A stretch of DNA of 64,000 nucleotides from contig CAYXHP010000091.1 in assembly GCA_964465015.1 (NCBI GenBank), forward strand, positions 15,808-79,807, written 5' to 3'. The notes beneath the pieces were generated by a model, which was given only the letters and a program-made list of their open reading frames with translations, did not search any database and was not told the DNA's origin. Each line of letters opens with the position of its first letter. Position 1 is the stretch's first letter. The position numbers and the translations under genes are program-made. The DNA comes from Humimonas sp964465015. Its GTDB lineage: Bacteria > Gemmatimonadota > Gemmatimonadetes > Palauibacterales > Palauibacteraceae. Positions 50,975 to 60,400 of the stretch are shown piece by piece.

Positions 50975-52108
50975 ATGGACTGGCGGGGCATCCTCCTCGA
51001 GAACTGGCCCTACAAGCTCGCGGCCCTCGTCCTCGCGATCCTCCTGTGGTTCAACGTGGCCGCGGAGAGACGGCAGGAGCACGCGGTCTCGACCCGTCTC
51101 GTGCTCCAGGTCCAGGACCCGGGCTGGGTCATCACCCGCGCCCCGGACCGCGTGAGCACCACCTTCCAGGGGCAGGGGAGCGACATCTTCTCCCTTCCCA
51201 TAAACCCGCCGGTGATCCGCCGCGTCATCGATTCCGTCACCGGGCCCGACATGACGGTGGACCTGTCCCCGGCGATGGTGAACTTCGACAAGGACCTCAA
51301 GGTGGACCCGGTGTCCATCCACCCCTCCCAGATCGAGGTTCACCTGGAGCGGAAGCTCTCGGTGAGGCTGCCCGTGACGCCCCGCGTGACGGCCACGGCC
51401 GCCTCGGGCTTCGCCGTGGTGCGGCCGATCCGCGTCCAGCCCGAGAGCGTCACGGTCCAGGGCGCCCGCTCGGCGGTGTCCGCTCTCGACTCGATACCCA
51501 CCGAGGGCGTGGAGATGGACGACCTGGGGCAGTCGGTGACCCGGGAGCTCAAGCTCGAGCCGCCGACCGGGATCCCCGGGCTGGATGTGCAACCCGGGTC
51601 CGTGCTGGCCACCGTGGAAGTGGACAGCCTGGTGGAGGGGAGCTTCACCGTGCCCCTCGCGGTGACGGGACCCGCGGCGGACAGGGGACGAGCGGAGCGT
51701 GACTCGGTGGCCGTGGTCGTGCGCGGCCCCCGCCAGGCGGTTCGCGCGCTGGACGTGTCCAGAGTGCGAGCCTACGTGGTCCTCGACAGCATTCCCGCGG
51801 CCGGCGCGAGCTTCCCGGTGCGCGTGCGGCTGCCCGAGAACGTGCAGGTCACGGCCAGCCCCTCTCCGGCCGCGGTGACCGTGACGGCCCGGGTCGGAGC
51901 GGAGAAGGGTGTCGGCGACGGCGCGGCCACGGCGAAGCCCGATACGGCGCGTCGCGCGGGCGCCTCGGGACGGACGCCGCGGGCGGACAGCTCCCGGGCC
52001 CGTACGAAGGCCGACACCGTCCGCACACCCTCCGGACCCGCTTCCTCGGCCGGGCTCGGGACGCACGTCGGCCGCGGTGAGGCCACGCGCCGCTGGCGCC
52101 CGAGATGA
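50975..52108 (+). CDS. YbbR-like domain protein (CdaR-like)
   Basis: This 377-residue protein begins with one transmembrane helix (NWPYKLAALVLAILLWFNVAAE). A series of YbbR repeats follows, with typical pieces LQVQDPGWVI, VHLERKLSVRLPVTPRVTATAASGF and VQPESVTVQGARSAVSALDSI, then a low-complexity Ala/Thr/Arg tail. In Firmicutes such proteins regulate the c-di-AMP cyclase CdaA. No cdaA lies here, so the partner is unknown. It is the neighbour of the PASTA gene (4 bp apart) and overlaps tsaD by 4 bp. Confidence 0.85.
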   Translation: MDWRGILLENWPYKLAALVLAILLWFNVAAERRQEHAVSTRLVLQVQDPGWVITRAPDRVSTTFQGQGSDIFSLPINPPVIRRVIDSVTGPDMTVDLSPAMVNFDKDLKVDPVSIHPSQIEVHLERKLSVRLPVTPRVTATAASGFAVVRPIRVQPESVTVQGARSAVSALDSIPTEGVEMDDLGQSVTRELKLEPPTGIPGLDVQPGSVLATVEVDSLVEGSFTVPLAVTGPAADRGRAERDSVAVVVRGPRQAVRALDVSRVRAYVVLDSIPAAGASFPVRVRLPENVQVTASPSPAAVTVTARVGAEKGVGDGAATAKPDTARRAGASGRTPRADSSRARTKADTVRTPSGPASSAGLGTHVGRGEATRRWRPR

Positions 52109-53256
52109 CCCGGCCGGGAGCCGGATGGCGAACAGGACCCGTGCTGGGCATCGAGTCCTCGTGTGACGAGTGCTCGGCGGCGGTGCTCGATGGGGACCGG
52201 CTCCTGGGACACGTCATCGCAACTCAGGACGCCCATGCCGCGTTCGGCGGCGTGGTGCCGGAGATCGCGGCCCGTGCGCACCTGCGGCAGATGGATGCCG
52301 TCGTGGCCGCCTCTCTGGACCGGGCCGGGCTCGGCGTTTCGGAGCTGGCCGGCGTGGGAGTCACCGCCGGCCCCGGCCTGGTCGGCTCCCTCCTCGTGGG
52401 CGTCAACTGGGCCAAGGCGTTCGCCTTCGGGCGCGGTCTGCCGCTGGTGGGCATCCACCACATGGAGGCCCACCTGTTCGCGAACTCGATCGAGGATCCG
52501 TCCGCCGGCCCACCGTTCGTGGGGCTGCTCGTGTCGGGCGGACACACGCTCCTCGTCTTCGCACGGGAATGGGGCCGCTACGAGCTCCTGGGGGAGACGC
52601 GGGACGACGCCGCGGGTGAGGCGTTCGACAAGGTCGCGCGCCGCCTCGGGCTGGGCTGGCCGGGCGGTCCCGCCATAGAGCGCGAGGCGGCGTCCGGGAC
52701 GGCCGGCCGCTTCGACCTGCCTCGACCGATGCTCGATCCGGGGCAGGACGCATCGGATTCGTCCTACCTGGACTTCTCTTTCAGCAGGCTCAAGACGGCG
52801 GTCGCCCTGCTGGCGGCGGATCTCGAGGAGGGGGGAGGGCCGGGGGCGCTCGCCGCCGCCGTGCCCGACCTGGCGGCCGAGTTCCAGGCTGCGGCGCTCG
52901 ACGTGCTGGTGCATAAGACCCTGCGGGCGGTCCAGATCACCGGCTGCCGCCGGGTCCTCCTGGGTGGCGGCGTGGCCCGGAACGGAGTGCTCGCCGAGCG
53001 GATGCGGACCGCCCTCGGCACGGCCGGCGAGCTGTTCGTGCCCTCTCCCCGCCTGGCCACCGACAACGGGGCGATGGTGGCCCGCGTGGCCGCGTGGAGA
53101 CTCTCCAGAGGGGAGCGCAGCGGCCTCGGGCTCAACGCGGACCCATCGCTGGCATTTCCGGGCCTGACCCGCACGCCCGGTGCCCACCGGGCCGGCGCCG
53201 GCTCGCGACGCGACGCCCGGCGCTCTCCCGTCGCCGACACCGCTCCGACCCGTTAG
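52105..53256 (+). CDS. tsaD: tRNA N6-threonylcarbamoyladenosine transferase TsaD
   Basis: This 383-residue protein of the ASKHA fold has LGIESSCDECSAAVLDG, GGVVPEIAARAHL, TAGPGLVGSLLVG, the metal site IHHMEAHLF (HxxxH), LLVSGGHTLL, GEAFDKVAR and LLGGGVARNGVLAERM. It makes t6A37 in tRNAs that read ANN codons, with TsaB/E/C elsewhere. Stop is 8 bp before lgt. Confidence 0.95.
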   Translation: MTRPGAGWRTGPVLGIESSCDECSAAVLDGDRLLGHVIATQDAHAAFGGVVPEIAARAHLRQMDAVVAASLDRAGLGVSELAGVGVTAGPGLVGSLLVGVNWAKAFAFGRGLPLVGIHHMEAHLFANSIEDPSAGPPFVGLLVSGGHTLLVFAREWGRYELLGETRDDAAGEAFDKVARRLGLGWPGGPAIEREAASGTAGRFDLPRPMLDPGQDASDSSYLDFSFSRLKTAVALLAADLEEGGGPGALAAAVPDLAAEFQAAALDVLVHKTLRAVQITGCRRVLLGGGVARNGVLAERMRTALGTAGELFVPSPRLATDNGAMVARVAAWRLSRGERSGLGLNADPSLAFPGLTRTPGAHRAGAGSRRDARRSPVADTAPTR

Positions 53257-53264
53257 GACCGACC

Positions 53265-54173
53265 ATGCATCCCACGCTCGTACATCTTCCGATCTTCGGC
53301 GGCCTCACGATCACGACCTTCGGGGCCATGATGGTCATCGCCTTCCTGGCCGCCTACCAGGTGATGCGCGTGCGGCTCGGGGAGCTCGACGAGGATCCGA
53401 ACCTGGCCGGAGACATCATGGTGGCCGCGCTGATCGGCGGCCTCGTGGGGGCCAAGCTCTACTACCTGGGCCTCCACTGGCGGGAGACCGCGGCCGCCCC
53501 CGGCGCCATGATGCTCTCGCGCGCGGGTCTGGTCTGGTACGGGGGGTTCATCGGCGGCTCTCTCGCCGTGCTGTGGCTCCTGTGGCGGCGCCGGTATCCC
53601 ATCTCCAGGGGGGCCGATCTGGTGGCGCCGGCCCTGGCGCTCGGCTACGGGCTGGGGAGAATCGGCTGCTTCCTGGTGGGAGACGACTACGGTCGGCCCA
53701 CGACCTCGTGGATCGGGATCGCGTTCCCGAATGGTTCGCCGCCGACCACCGCCGGCAACCTGCGGGCGGACTTCGGGGCCCACGTCCCTGCGGGCGTGCC
53801 CGACTCCACGGTCCTCAAGGTCCTTCCGACCCAGCCCTTCGAGACCGTGGCGGCCCTCCTCATCTTCTGGCTCCTGTGGCGCTGGAGGAAGCGACCGTGG
53901 AAGGCCGGGCGCCTGTTCGCGGCCTACCTGGTCCTGAGCGGGGTCGAGCGCTTCGTGGTCGAGATCTTCCGCGCCAAGGACGACCGTTTCGTGGGACCGC
54001 TGTCCACCGCGCAGCTCATCGCGATCGGTCTCATCGTCCTCGGTCTGGCCCTGTGGATCGGGCTGCGCGGCCGGAGCGAGGCGGCGGTCGGCGACGCGTC
54101 CACGGGCGCGAGCTCCGCCCGGAGCGCGGCAGCCGGCCCGGAGGGTGAGCCGGGGCGTGCCGGACATGCCTGA
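53265..54173 (+). CDS. lgt: prolipoprotein diacylglyceryl transferase
   Basis: This 302-residue membrane protein has seven transmembrane helices and the Lgt motifs: AALIGGLVGAKLYYL, AGLVWYGGFIGGSLAVLWL and the signature GLGRIGCFLVGDDYGRPT. It adds diacylglycerol to the lipobox Cys of prolipoproteins. Several such lipoproteins are encoded in this window. The Pro/Ala-rich C-terminus is extra. ATG 53265 gives the standard N-terminus. Confidence 0.93.
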   Translation: MHPTLVHLPIFGGLTITTFGAMMVIAFLAAYQVMRVRLGELDEDPNLAGDIMVAALIGGLVGAKLYYLGLHWRETAAAPGAMMLSRAGLVWYGGFIGGSLAVLWLLWRRRYPISRGADLVAPALALGYGLGRIGCFLVGDDYGRPTTSWIGIAFPNGSPPTTAGNLRADFGAHVPAGVPDSTVLKVLPTQPFETVAALLIFWLLWRWRKRPWKAGRLFAAYLVLSGVERFVVEIFRAKDDRFVGPLSTAQLIAIGLIVLGLALWIGLRGRSEAAVGDASTGASSARSAAAGPEGEPGRAGHA

Positions 54174-55020
54174 GATCCTGCACATCTCCGATCTCCACTT
54201 CGGCTCGCCGTTCCTCCCCGAGCGGGCCGAGGCCGTGACGCGGTTCGCCGAGCGGGCCCGGCCCGACGTCATCGTGGTGAGCGGGGACTTCACGCAGCGG
54301 GCCCGACGCGATCAGTTCGAGGCGGCCGCCGCGTACCTGGCCCGCTTCGATGCCCCGCTGGTCGTGACGCCGGGGAACCACGACGTGCCGCTGTACCGCG
54401 TGTTCGAGCGCTTCCTGGAGCCGTACCGGTACTACCGGCGCTACATCGACGAGCGCCTGGACGCCGTCTACGATCTTCCCGGACTCACGATCGTGTCGCT
54501 GAACTCGACGCGAAGCTTCACCTTCTCCAACGGGAAGCTCAAGAGCGCCCAGCTGGACTTCGCCGCCCGGGGCCTGCGCGCATCGCCGCCGGGAGACCTG
54601 CGCGTCGTGGTGACGCATCACCACCTGGCGCCGCCTCCCGACTTCTCCCGGGACCGGGTCATGCCGGGCGCGAGGCGGGCCCTGCGCCGGTTCCAGTCGC
54701 TGGACGTGCACCTGATCATGGCCGGACACATGCATCGCTCCTACATCGGCGACTCGCTGGACTTCTTCCCTGGCGGGAGTCGCGAGGAGGGGATCGTGGT
54801 CGTCCAGTGCGGGACCACCACCTCGGCGCGTGGCCGCGGGCGGGAGCGTCTCGGCAACAGTCTCAACTACATTCGGGCCGATCGGAAGGAGATCCGAGTG
54901 ACCCACTACCTGTGGCGCGAGCAGGGTCGTGCCTTCCGGCCTCACAGCGAACATCGCTTCGCCACCCCTCCTCGGGTGTGGCTGGACCCGGTCGAGGGTC
55001 CGGATCCGAGGGTGTCGTGA
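54166..55020 (+). CDS. metallophosphoesterase (calcineurin-like)
   Basis: This ~284-residue protein has all five motifs of the family: HISDLHFG, VVSGDFTQRAR, TPGNHDVP, VVTHHHLAPP and AGHMHRSY. Two metal ions are expected, with cyclic-nucleotide or other phosphodiesters as substrates (Icc-like). ATG 54166 gives a standard start; GTG 54145 would add seven residues. It overlaps lgt by 8 bp. Confidence 0.9.
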   Translation: MPEILHISDLHFGSPFLPERAEAVTRFAERARPDVIVVSGDFTQRARRDQFEAAAAYLARFDAPLVVTPGNHDVPLYRVFERFLEPYRYYRRYIDERLDAVYDLPGLTIVSLNSTRSFTFSNGKLKSAQLDFAARGLRASPPGDLRVVVTHHHLAPPPDFSRDRVMPGARRALRRFQSLDVHLIMAGHMHRSYIGDSLDFFPGGSREEGIVVVQCGTTTSARGRGRERLGNSLNYIRADRKEIRVTHYLWREQGRAFRPHSEHRFATPPRVWLDPVEGPDPRVS

Positions 55021-55244
55021 GCCGATCGCGCCGGGGCCGACTGACGCAGGGCGACGAGATCCTCGCCATCGGGTTGGGAACGGCCGTGGGACTCGGAGTC
55101 GCCTACCTGGTGCGAGTATGGCTCTCGCGGGAGCCGCTCGACGCCGAGCCACGACCCGCCGGGTCTCGCCCGAGACCGGGGCGCGGCGCCGCGCGGACCG
55201 GTGGTGCGGAGGACGCCGGAGGACCGGCACCCGGGGAGCGTTGA
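55017..55244 (+). CDS. small single-pass membrane protein
   Basis: This 75-residue protein has one apolar helix (about residues 15-36, ILAIGLGTAVGLGVAYLVRVWL) and then a Pro/Arg/Gly-rich cytoplasmic tail. GTG 55017 overlaps the phosphoesterase stop, and the stop overlaps the TTG of the BamA-like gene. This fits an operon member rather than a chance frame. No family is recognised. Confidence 0.6.
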   Translation: MSRSRRGRLTQGDEILAIGLGTAVGLGVAYLVRVWLSREPLDAEPRPAGSRPRPGRGAARTGGAEDAGGPAPGER

Positions 55245-57433
55245 GGTCGGGCCGGGCACCACTCCGCCGTCCCGGGTGGGCGTGGGCCCTCTCCCTCGCG
55301 GCGCTCCTCCTGGCGTGGAGCGGCGGGGCGGCCGCGCGCGCCCAGGGCACGACCGGAGACCTCGAGGTGGTGTCGCTCACCTTCCAGGGCAACCACGCCT
55401 TCTCGGACGGAGAGCTGGCCTCGGCGATCACCACGCAGGCCACGCACTGTCGCTCGGTCATCTTCGAGATCATCCCGCTCTGTCCGCTCACCGACTGGGG
55501 GCTGGTGCAGGTACGCTCCTACCTGGACCCGAACGCCCTGCCGGCCGACCTCCTGCGCCTGCGCCTGTACTACCGGGCCCGCGGTTACCGGGAGGTGCAG
55601 GTGGACACGGTGGTGCACCGCCTCGACTCGACGGTGCGGATCGAGTTCGACATCCAGGAGGGCCCGCCCACCACGCTCCGCTCGCTGGACCTGCGCGGCA
55701 TCCCCTCGATGTTCGACACGGCGGACATCCGCAAGAACTTCCCGGTGCAACCGGGGGATGCCTTCGACCTGGTGAAGATGGACCAGGGCAAGCAAGCCAT
55801 CGCCACCCGGCTCCACAACGAGGGCTACGTGGACGCCGCCGTGCTGGATGAGTACTTCCTCCCTGCCGACAGCCACGTGGCGGAACTCACCCTGAGGGTG
55901 CAGCCCGGGCCGCGGAAGCGGATCGGCGACGTTCGAATCGAGGGAGCGGGCTCGATCGGGACGGACGTGGTGGGCCGCTTTCTGAACTTCGGGCGCGGCG
56001 GCTACTTCAGCGAGCAGCGTCTCCTGGAGAGCCAGCGAGATCTCTACGACCTTCCGGCCATTCGGTTCGCCAACATCCAGGCCCAGCCCGCCGCCGACTC
56101 CGACACCCTGCTCGACGTGGTCGTGAACGTGACACCGGCCAAGGCCCGCACGGTTCGGACGGGGGTCGGCGTGACCACCCTGGACTGCTTCCAGACGCAG
56201 GCCACCTTCACCCACCGGAACTTCCTGGGTGGCGCGCGCCAGCTGACGCTGGACGGACGCGTCTCCAACCTGCTGGCCAGGCAGATCGGCGGGAGCTTCC
56301 CGTGCTCGGCGGTGGACTCCGTCCCGGTGTTCCAGAAGCTCAACTACCGGCTCGAGGCGCGACTCGACCAGCCGTACTTCTTCTCGGGCCACAACAGCCT
56401 CTCGACTTCGCTGTTCCTCGAGCGGGAGACCGTCCCCGGGATCTTCGTGCGCACCAGCGAGGGTGGGGAGCTGTCGCTCACGAAGCGGCTCCGGCGCCGC
56501 ATGCCGCTGGTCCTCACCTTCCGGCCCGAGCTCACGAGCTTCGCCCAGCGCTCGGCGGACGTGTACTTCTGCATCAACTTCGGGTTCTGCCAGCCGCGGG
56601 ATATCGACGTGCTGTCGCAGTCTCGCTGGCTGTCTCCCGTCGACCTGTCGTGGAGCTACGACCGGCGTAACAATCCCTTCTCGCCCACGGCGGGCTACTA
56701 CCTGAGCCTGGACCTGGAGGGTGCCGGAGCGCCCACGGCGTCCGACTACCACTATGTTCGATTCAACGTGAACGGCGCGGACTTCGAGCGGGTGGGCGAC
56801 CGCTTCGTGCTGGCGGCCCGCATCCGCACCGGCGCGGTGAAGCCGACGGGGGGACGCGTTTTCTCCGGCGGGACGGGTGGCGAGCCGGTCGTCCATCCCC
56901 GCAAGCGCTTCTTTGCGGGCGGCGCCCAGAGCGTACGGGGATTCGGCCAGAACCTGCTGGGACCCACCGTGCTGGTCGTCGATTCGATGGCGAGCTGTCC
57001 GTCGACCCCTCTGCCCGCCTGTGTCCAGCAGCTGAAGACGAGCGCCTTCGACCAGCGACCGATCGGGGGGGATGCGGCGTTCGAAGTGAGCCTCGAGCTT
57101 CGGGCGCGCCTGACCCGCAGCTGGGAGGCGGTCGCCTTCCTGGACGCGGGCCAGGTGTGGACGGACATCACCAAGCCCACCGCGCCCATCGCCACGCCGG
57201 GCGTGGGTGTGCGCTACACGAGCCCGGTGGGCCCGCTGCGACTGGACGTGGCCTACAACCCGATCGGTGCCCAGGACCTCCCGGTGGTCGCGGAGGTCGG
57301 GCCGATGGGCAACGGCCTTCGGGAGCTGACCAGCACCGTGCACTACGACCCCTACACGGAGGGGAATCCGAGCGGGTTCAAGGAGTTCCTGCGTCGTCTG
57401 CAACTCCACGTGGCCATCGGGCAGGCGTTCTGA
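55241..57433 (+). CDS. BamA/TamA-family outer-membrane assembly protein
   Basis: This 730-residue protein has an export signal (WAWALSLAALLLAWSGGAAARAQ). POTRA-type repeats follow (LEVVSLTFQGNHAFSDGELASAI; LRSLDLRGIPSMFDTADIRKNFPVQPGDAFD; IGDVRIEGAGSIGTDVVGRFLNF), then a C-terminal 16-strand barrel with RRNNPFSPTAGYYLSLDLEGAG, the FAGGAQSVRGFGQNLLGP segment and a last Phe residue (HVAIGQAF). Such proteins fold or insert outer-membrane barrels. Only about three POTRAs are evident, and it is next to a TamB-type gene, so TamA is likely, though BamA cannot be excluded. Start TTG 55241 with GGGGAGCG upstream, TTGA overlap. Confidence 0.88.
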   Translation: MRSGRAPLRRPGWAWALSLAALLLAWSGGAAARAQGTTGDLEVVSLTFQGNHAFSDGELASAITTQATHCRSVIFEIIPLCPLTDWGLVQVRSYLDPNALPADLLRLRLYYRARGYREVQVDTVVHRLDSTVRIEFDIQEGPPTTLRSLDLRGIPSMFDTADIRKNFPVQPGDAFDLVKMDQGKQAIATRLHNEGYVDAAVLDEYFLPADSHVAELTLRVQPGPRKRIGDVRIEGAGSIGTDVVGRFLNFGRGGYFSEQRLLESQRDLYDLPAIRFANIQAQPAADSDTLLDVVVNVTPAKARTVRTGVGVTTLDCFQTQATFTHRNFLGGARQLTLDGRVSNLLARQIGGSFPCSAVDSVPVFQKLNYRLEARLDQPYFFSGHNSLSTSLFLERETVPGIFVRTSEGGELSLTKRLRRRMPLVLTFRPELTSFAQRSADVYFCINFGFCQPRDIDVLSQSRWLSPVDLSWSYDRRNNPFSPTAGYYLSLDLEGAGAPTASDYHYVRFNVNGADFERVGDRFVLAARIRTGAVKPTGGRVFSGGTGGEPVVHPRKRFFAGGAQSVRGFGQNLLGPTVLVVDSMASCPSTPLPACVQQLKTSAFDQRPIGGDAAFEVSLELRARLTRSWEAVAFLDAGQVWTDITKPTAPIATPGVGVRYTSPVGPLRLDVAYNPIGAQDLPVVAEVGPMGNGLRELTSTVHYDPYTEGNPSGFKEFLRRLQLHVAIGQAF

Positions 57434-57435
57434 GG

Positions 57436-60400
57436 ATGAGGCTTCGTGGCCTGGGCGGACGGTTGGGACGGATCCTGGCGCACGGGGTGCGGGTGGCCGT
57501 GTTCCTCGTCGGGCTCGCCTTCATGGCCGCCAGTGGCGGCATCGTGGTGTTCACGCAGTCGGCCACCGGGCGGGACGTCGTCCGGTCGCTGGTCCAGAAA
57601 GTCCTCACCGGCGCGATGCACGGTCGCGTCCGCGTCGGCCCCATCACGGGGGGCAACCTGCTGACCCGAATCCGGGTCGACAGCGTGGCCATCGAGGACA
57701 GCGCCGGCGCGCCCTTCGTAGTGCTGCGAGACCTCCAACTCGAGTACAATCCCCTGGGCTTCCTGGTCGGTCGCTACCACCTCAAGCACGTGCGGGCCGA
57801 TGGCTTCCGGCTCGACATGGTCCAGGACACGAGCGGCACCTGGAACTTCCAGCGCATCTTCGCGTCGGGTCCCGACACGGCCTCCTCCGGTGGAGGTCCG
57901 AGGGTGCTGATCACGGACGCCCACGTCGCGCACGGCACGGTGGACGTCCGCATGCCCTGGAGCTCCGGGCTCACCGGCGCGGCGGCCGATAGCTCGCTTC
58001 GCGCCGCGATCGCGGGACAGACGATGTGGGTCGTGCGCAGGGGACCGAGTGGGTGGCCGGTGCAGGAGATCCGGGCCGACTCGCTCCGCGGCGCCTTCCC
58101 GCTGCTCCGGCTGACCGACCCGAAGCAGCCGATGCGGATCGAGGCGCAAGGCGTCGCGGCTCGCATGAGCGCGGTGACCGAGCCCCTGGACGTGCGGGTT
58201 TTCACCGGGACGGCGGTGTTCGGGGACACGGTCCGGGTGTCGCTCTCGACGATGCAGACGGGCAGCTCTTCGCTGAAGGGCGACGGCTGGATCGTCCCGG
58301 CGAGTCGGCTGGCGTACCGCTTCGACCTGGATGCCAGGCCACTCGGATTCGCGGACCTCCAGTGGCTCCCGGTGCCCATGCCCACCAGAGGTGGAGGGCC
58401 CGTCCGGCTCGTCCTACGATCTTCGGGGGCGGTGCCGATCGTGGAGGCGCACGACGGGGACATGCGCTCGGACGACTCCCGCTTCCGGGGCTCGTTCGAG
58501 CTCCACGCGGGCGAGACTCCGCGCCTGGCGTCGTACGACGTCCAGCTCGAGCCGCTCCGGCTCGCCCTCGTGGATCGGCTCCTGGACCGGCCGACCGCGA
58601 TCGACGGCTACGTTTCGGGTCACCTGCGTGGCTCGGGGCCCATCGACCTCCTGGGGATGGACGGACAGCTCTCGTTCCGTCCCCTCCCGGGGGACAGTGC
58701 TGGTGGAGCGCCCTCGCAGCTGGGAGTGCACGGCGCCATGGCGCTGGTGGAGCCCCGGCGCATGCGCGACCTCCGGTTGGACTTCGATTCGTTCGCGCCG
58801 CGATGGACGCAGGTTCTCGGCGTCGACTCGCGCCAGATCGGCCGGCTGTCCGGTACGGCGACGCTCAACGGAGTGGTGGGCCGGCACGTGGAGTTCGTTG
58901 CCGACCTGACCCACCGGGTGGCGGGGGACACCACGTCGCACGTCGTGGCGCACGGCGGCCTGGACATGACGGACACCACCCGCGTGGACGTCACGCTCCA
59001 GGCCGCGCCCCTCTCGCTGTCGGTGATCGACCCCTACTTCCCCAAGCTGGACATGGTGGGGGTCGTCCGCGGCCCCATCGTGGCGCGCGGCTGCCTGTGC
59101 GATCTGCAGGCGCGGGCGGACCTGCGCACGCCGCGAGGCAGCGTGACCTTCGATGGACGCTTCGATCTCGTCTCCCAGCGGAAGCGCTACGATGCCGAGC
59201 TCACCGCCCGGGACATTCAGCTCCGCCAGTGGATGAAGGGAGCGCCGGACACGAAGCTGGCGGTGCACGGGCGCGTCCAGGGCCAGGGTACCGATCCGGC
59301 GACGCTCCAGGCCACCTTCGACCTCGAGATCCTGCCTTCCAGCTTCGCCGGGGCCAAGGTGGACTCCAGCCTGCTCCGATTCCGGGTCGGGGACGGGCTC
59401 GCCACCGCCGACACCTTCGACATCCAGACGGACGTCGGACGAGTCCAGGGCCGGGGCGCCTTCGGGCTCGCGAAGGACCGCAGCGGCGCCGTGATCCTCG
59501 ACGTGACCGCGCCCGATCTCGCGACCTGGAACCGGTGGCTGGTGCCCGGGCGCGGCGTAGTCCGGGAGGACACGACGACCGAGGGGCTCCTGGCCGGCTT
59601 TCCCGGCGAGGCACAGCCCGGGGCGCCCACGGAGGGTGAGGGACGAGCACCGCCGGACACCCTGTCCGGCTCGCTCGCGGCACGGGGAGTGGCGTACGGG
59701 AACGCCGAAGCCTTCGCCTTCGGCGGTACGGTCACCTCGCGCGATGCCGGCTATGGTCCGCTGGCGGCCGACTCGGTCCGGCTGACCCTGGACGTGACGA
59801 GCGCCTCCTCTCTCGACTCGCTGGTGGTGAGGGGAGAGGCCTGGTCCCTGCGCCGTGGGGACCAGGCCGTGGACTCCGCCACGGTGCGCGTGGCGCGCCG
59901 TGGCAGCCACCAGGCCGACGTACAGCTCTCGGCGCGGCGCGACTCCACCGCCTCGCTACGGACGGAGGCGAGCGTGGACTGGGGACCTCCCGAGCGTCGG
60001 GTCGATCTCCGGAGCCTCGCCCTCACGTACGGAACGCAGAGCCTGCGGTTGGTTCGGCCGGCCGGCATCGCCTGGGCTGACTCGGGGATCGCGGTCGATT
60101 CCCTCGACCTGGAGGGAGCGGCCGGTGGGATGATCCGGGCGGACGGACGCGTGCCGAGCAGCGGCCCGGCCCGCTTCGACCTGGCGATCGAGCGCGTCCA
60201 GCTCGGGAACGTGGCCAGCTTCCTGCACCTGGAGCCCGCTCCCACCGGGCGGCTGGCCGCCACCGTCCGGGTCCGGGGCACCGGTGCCGCTCCGGTCATG
60301 GACGCCTCCGTCGTCGTCGACAGCCCGCAGGTGGAAGGGCACGCCTACGACCGGATTCACGGGAGCTTCCACTACGAGGACCGGGTGACCACCGTGCGCG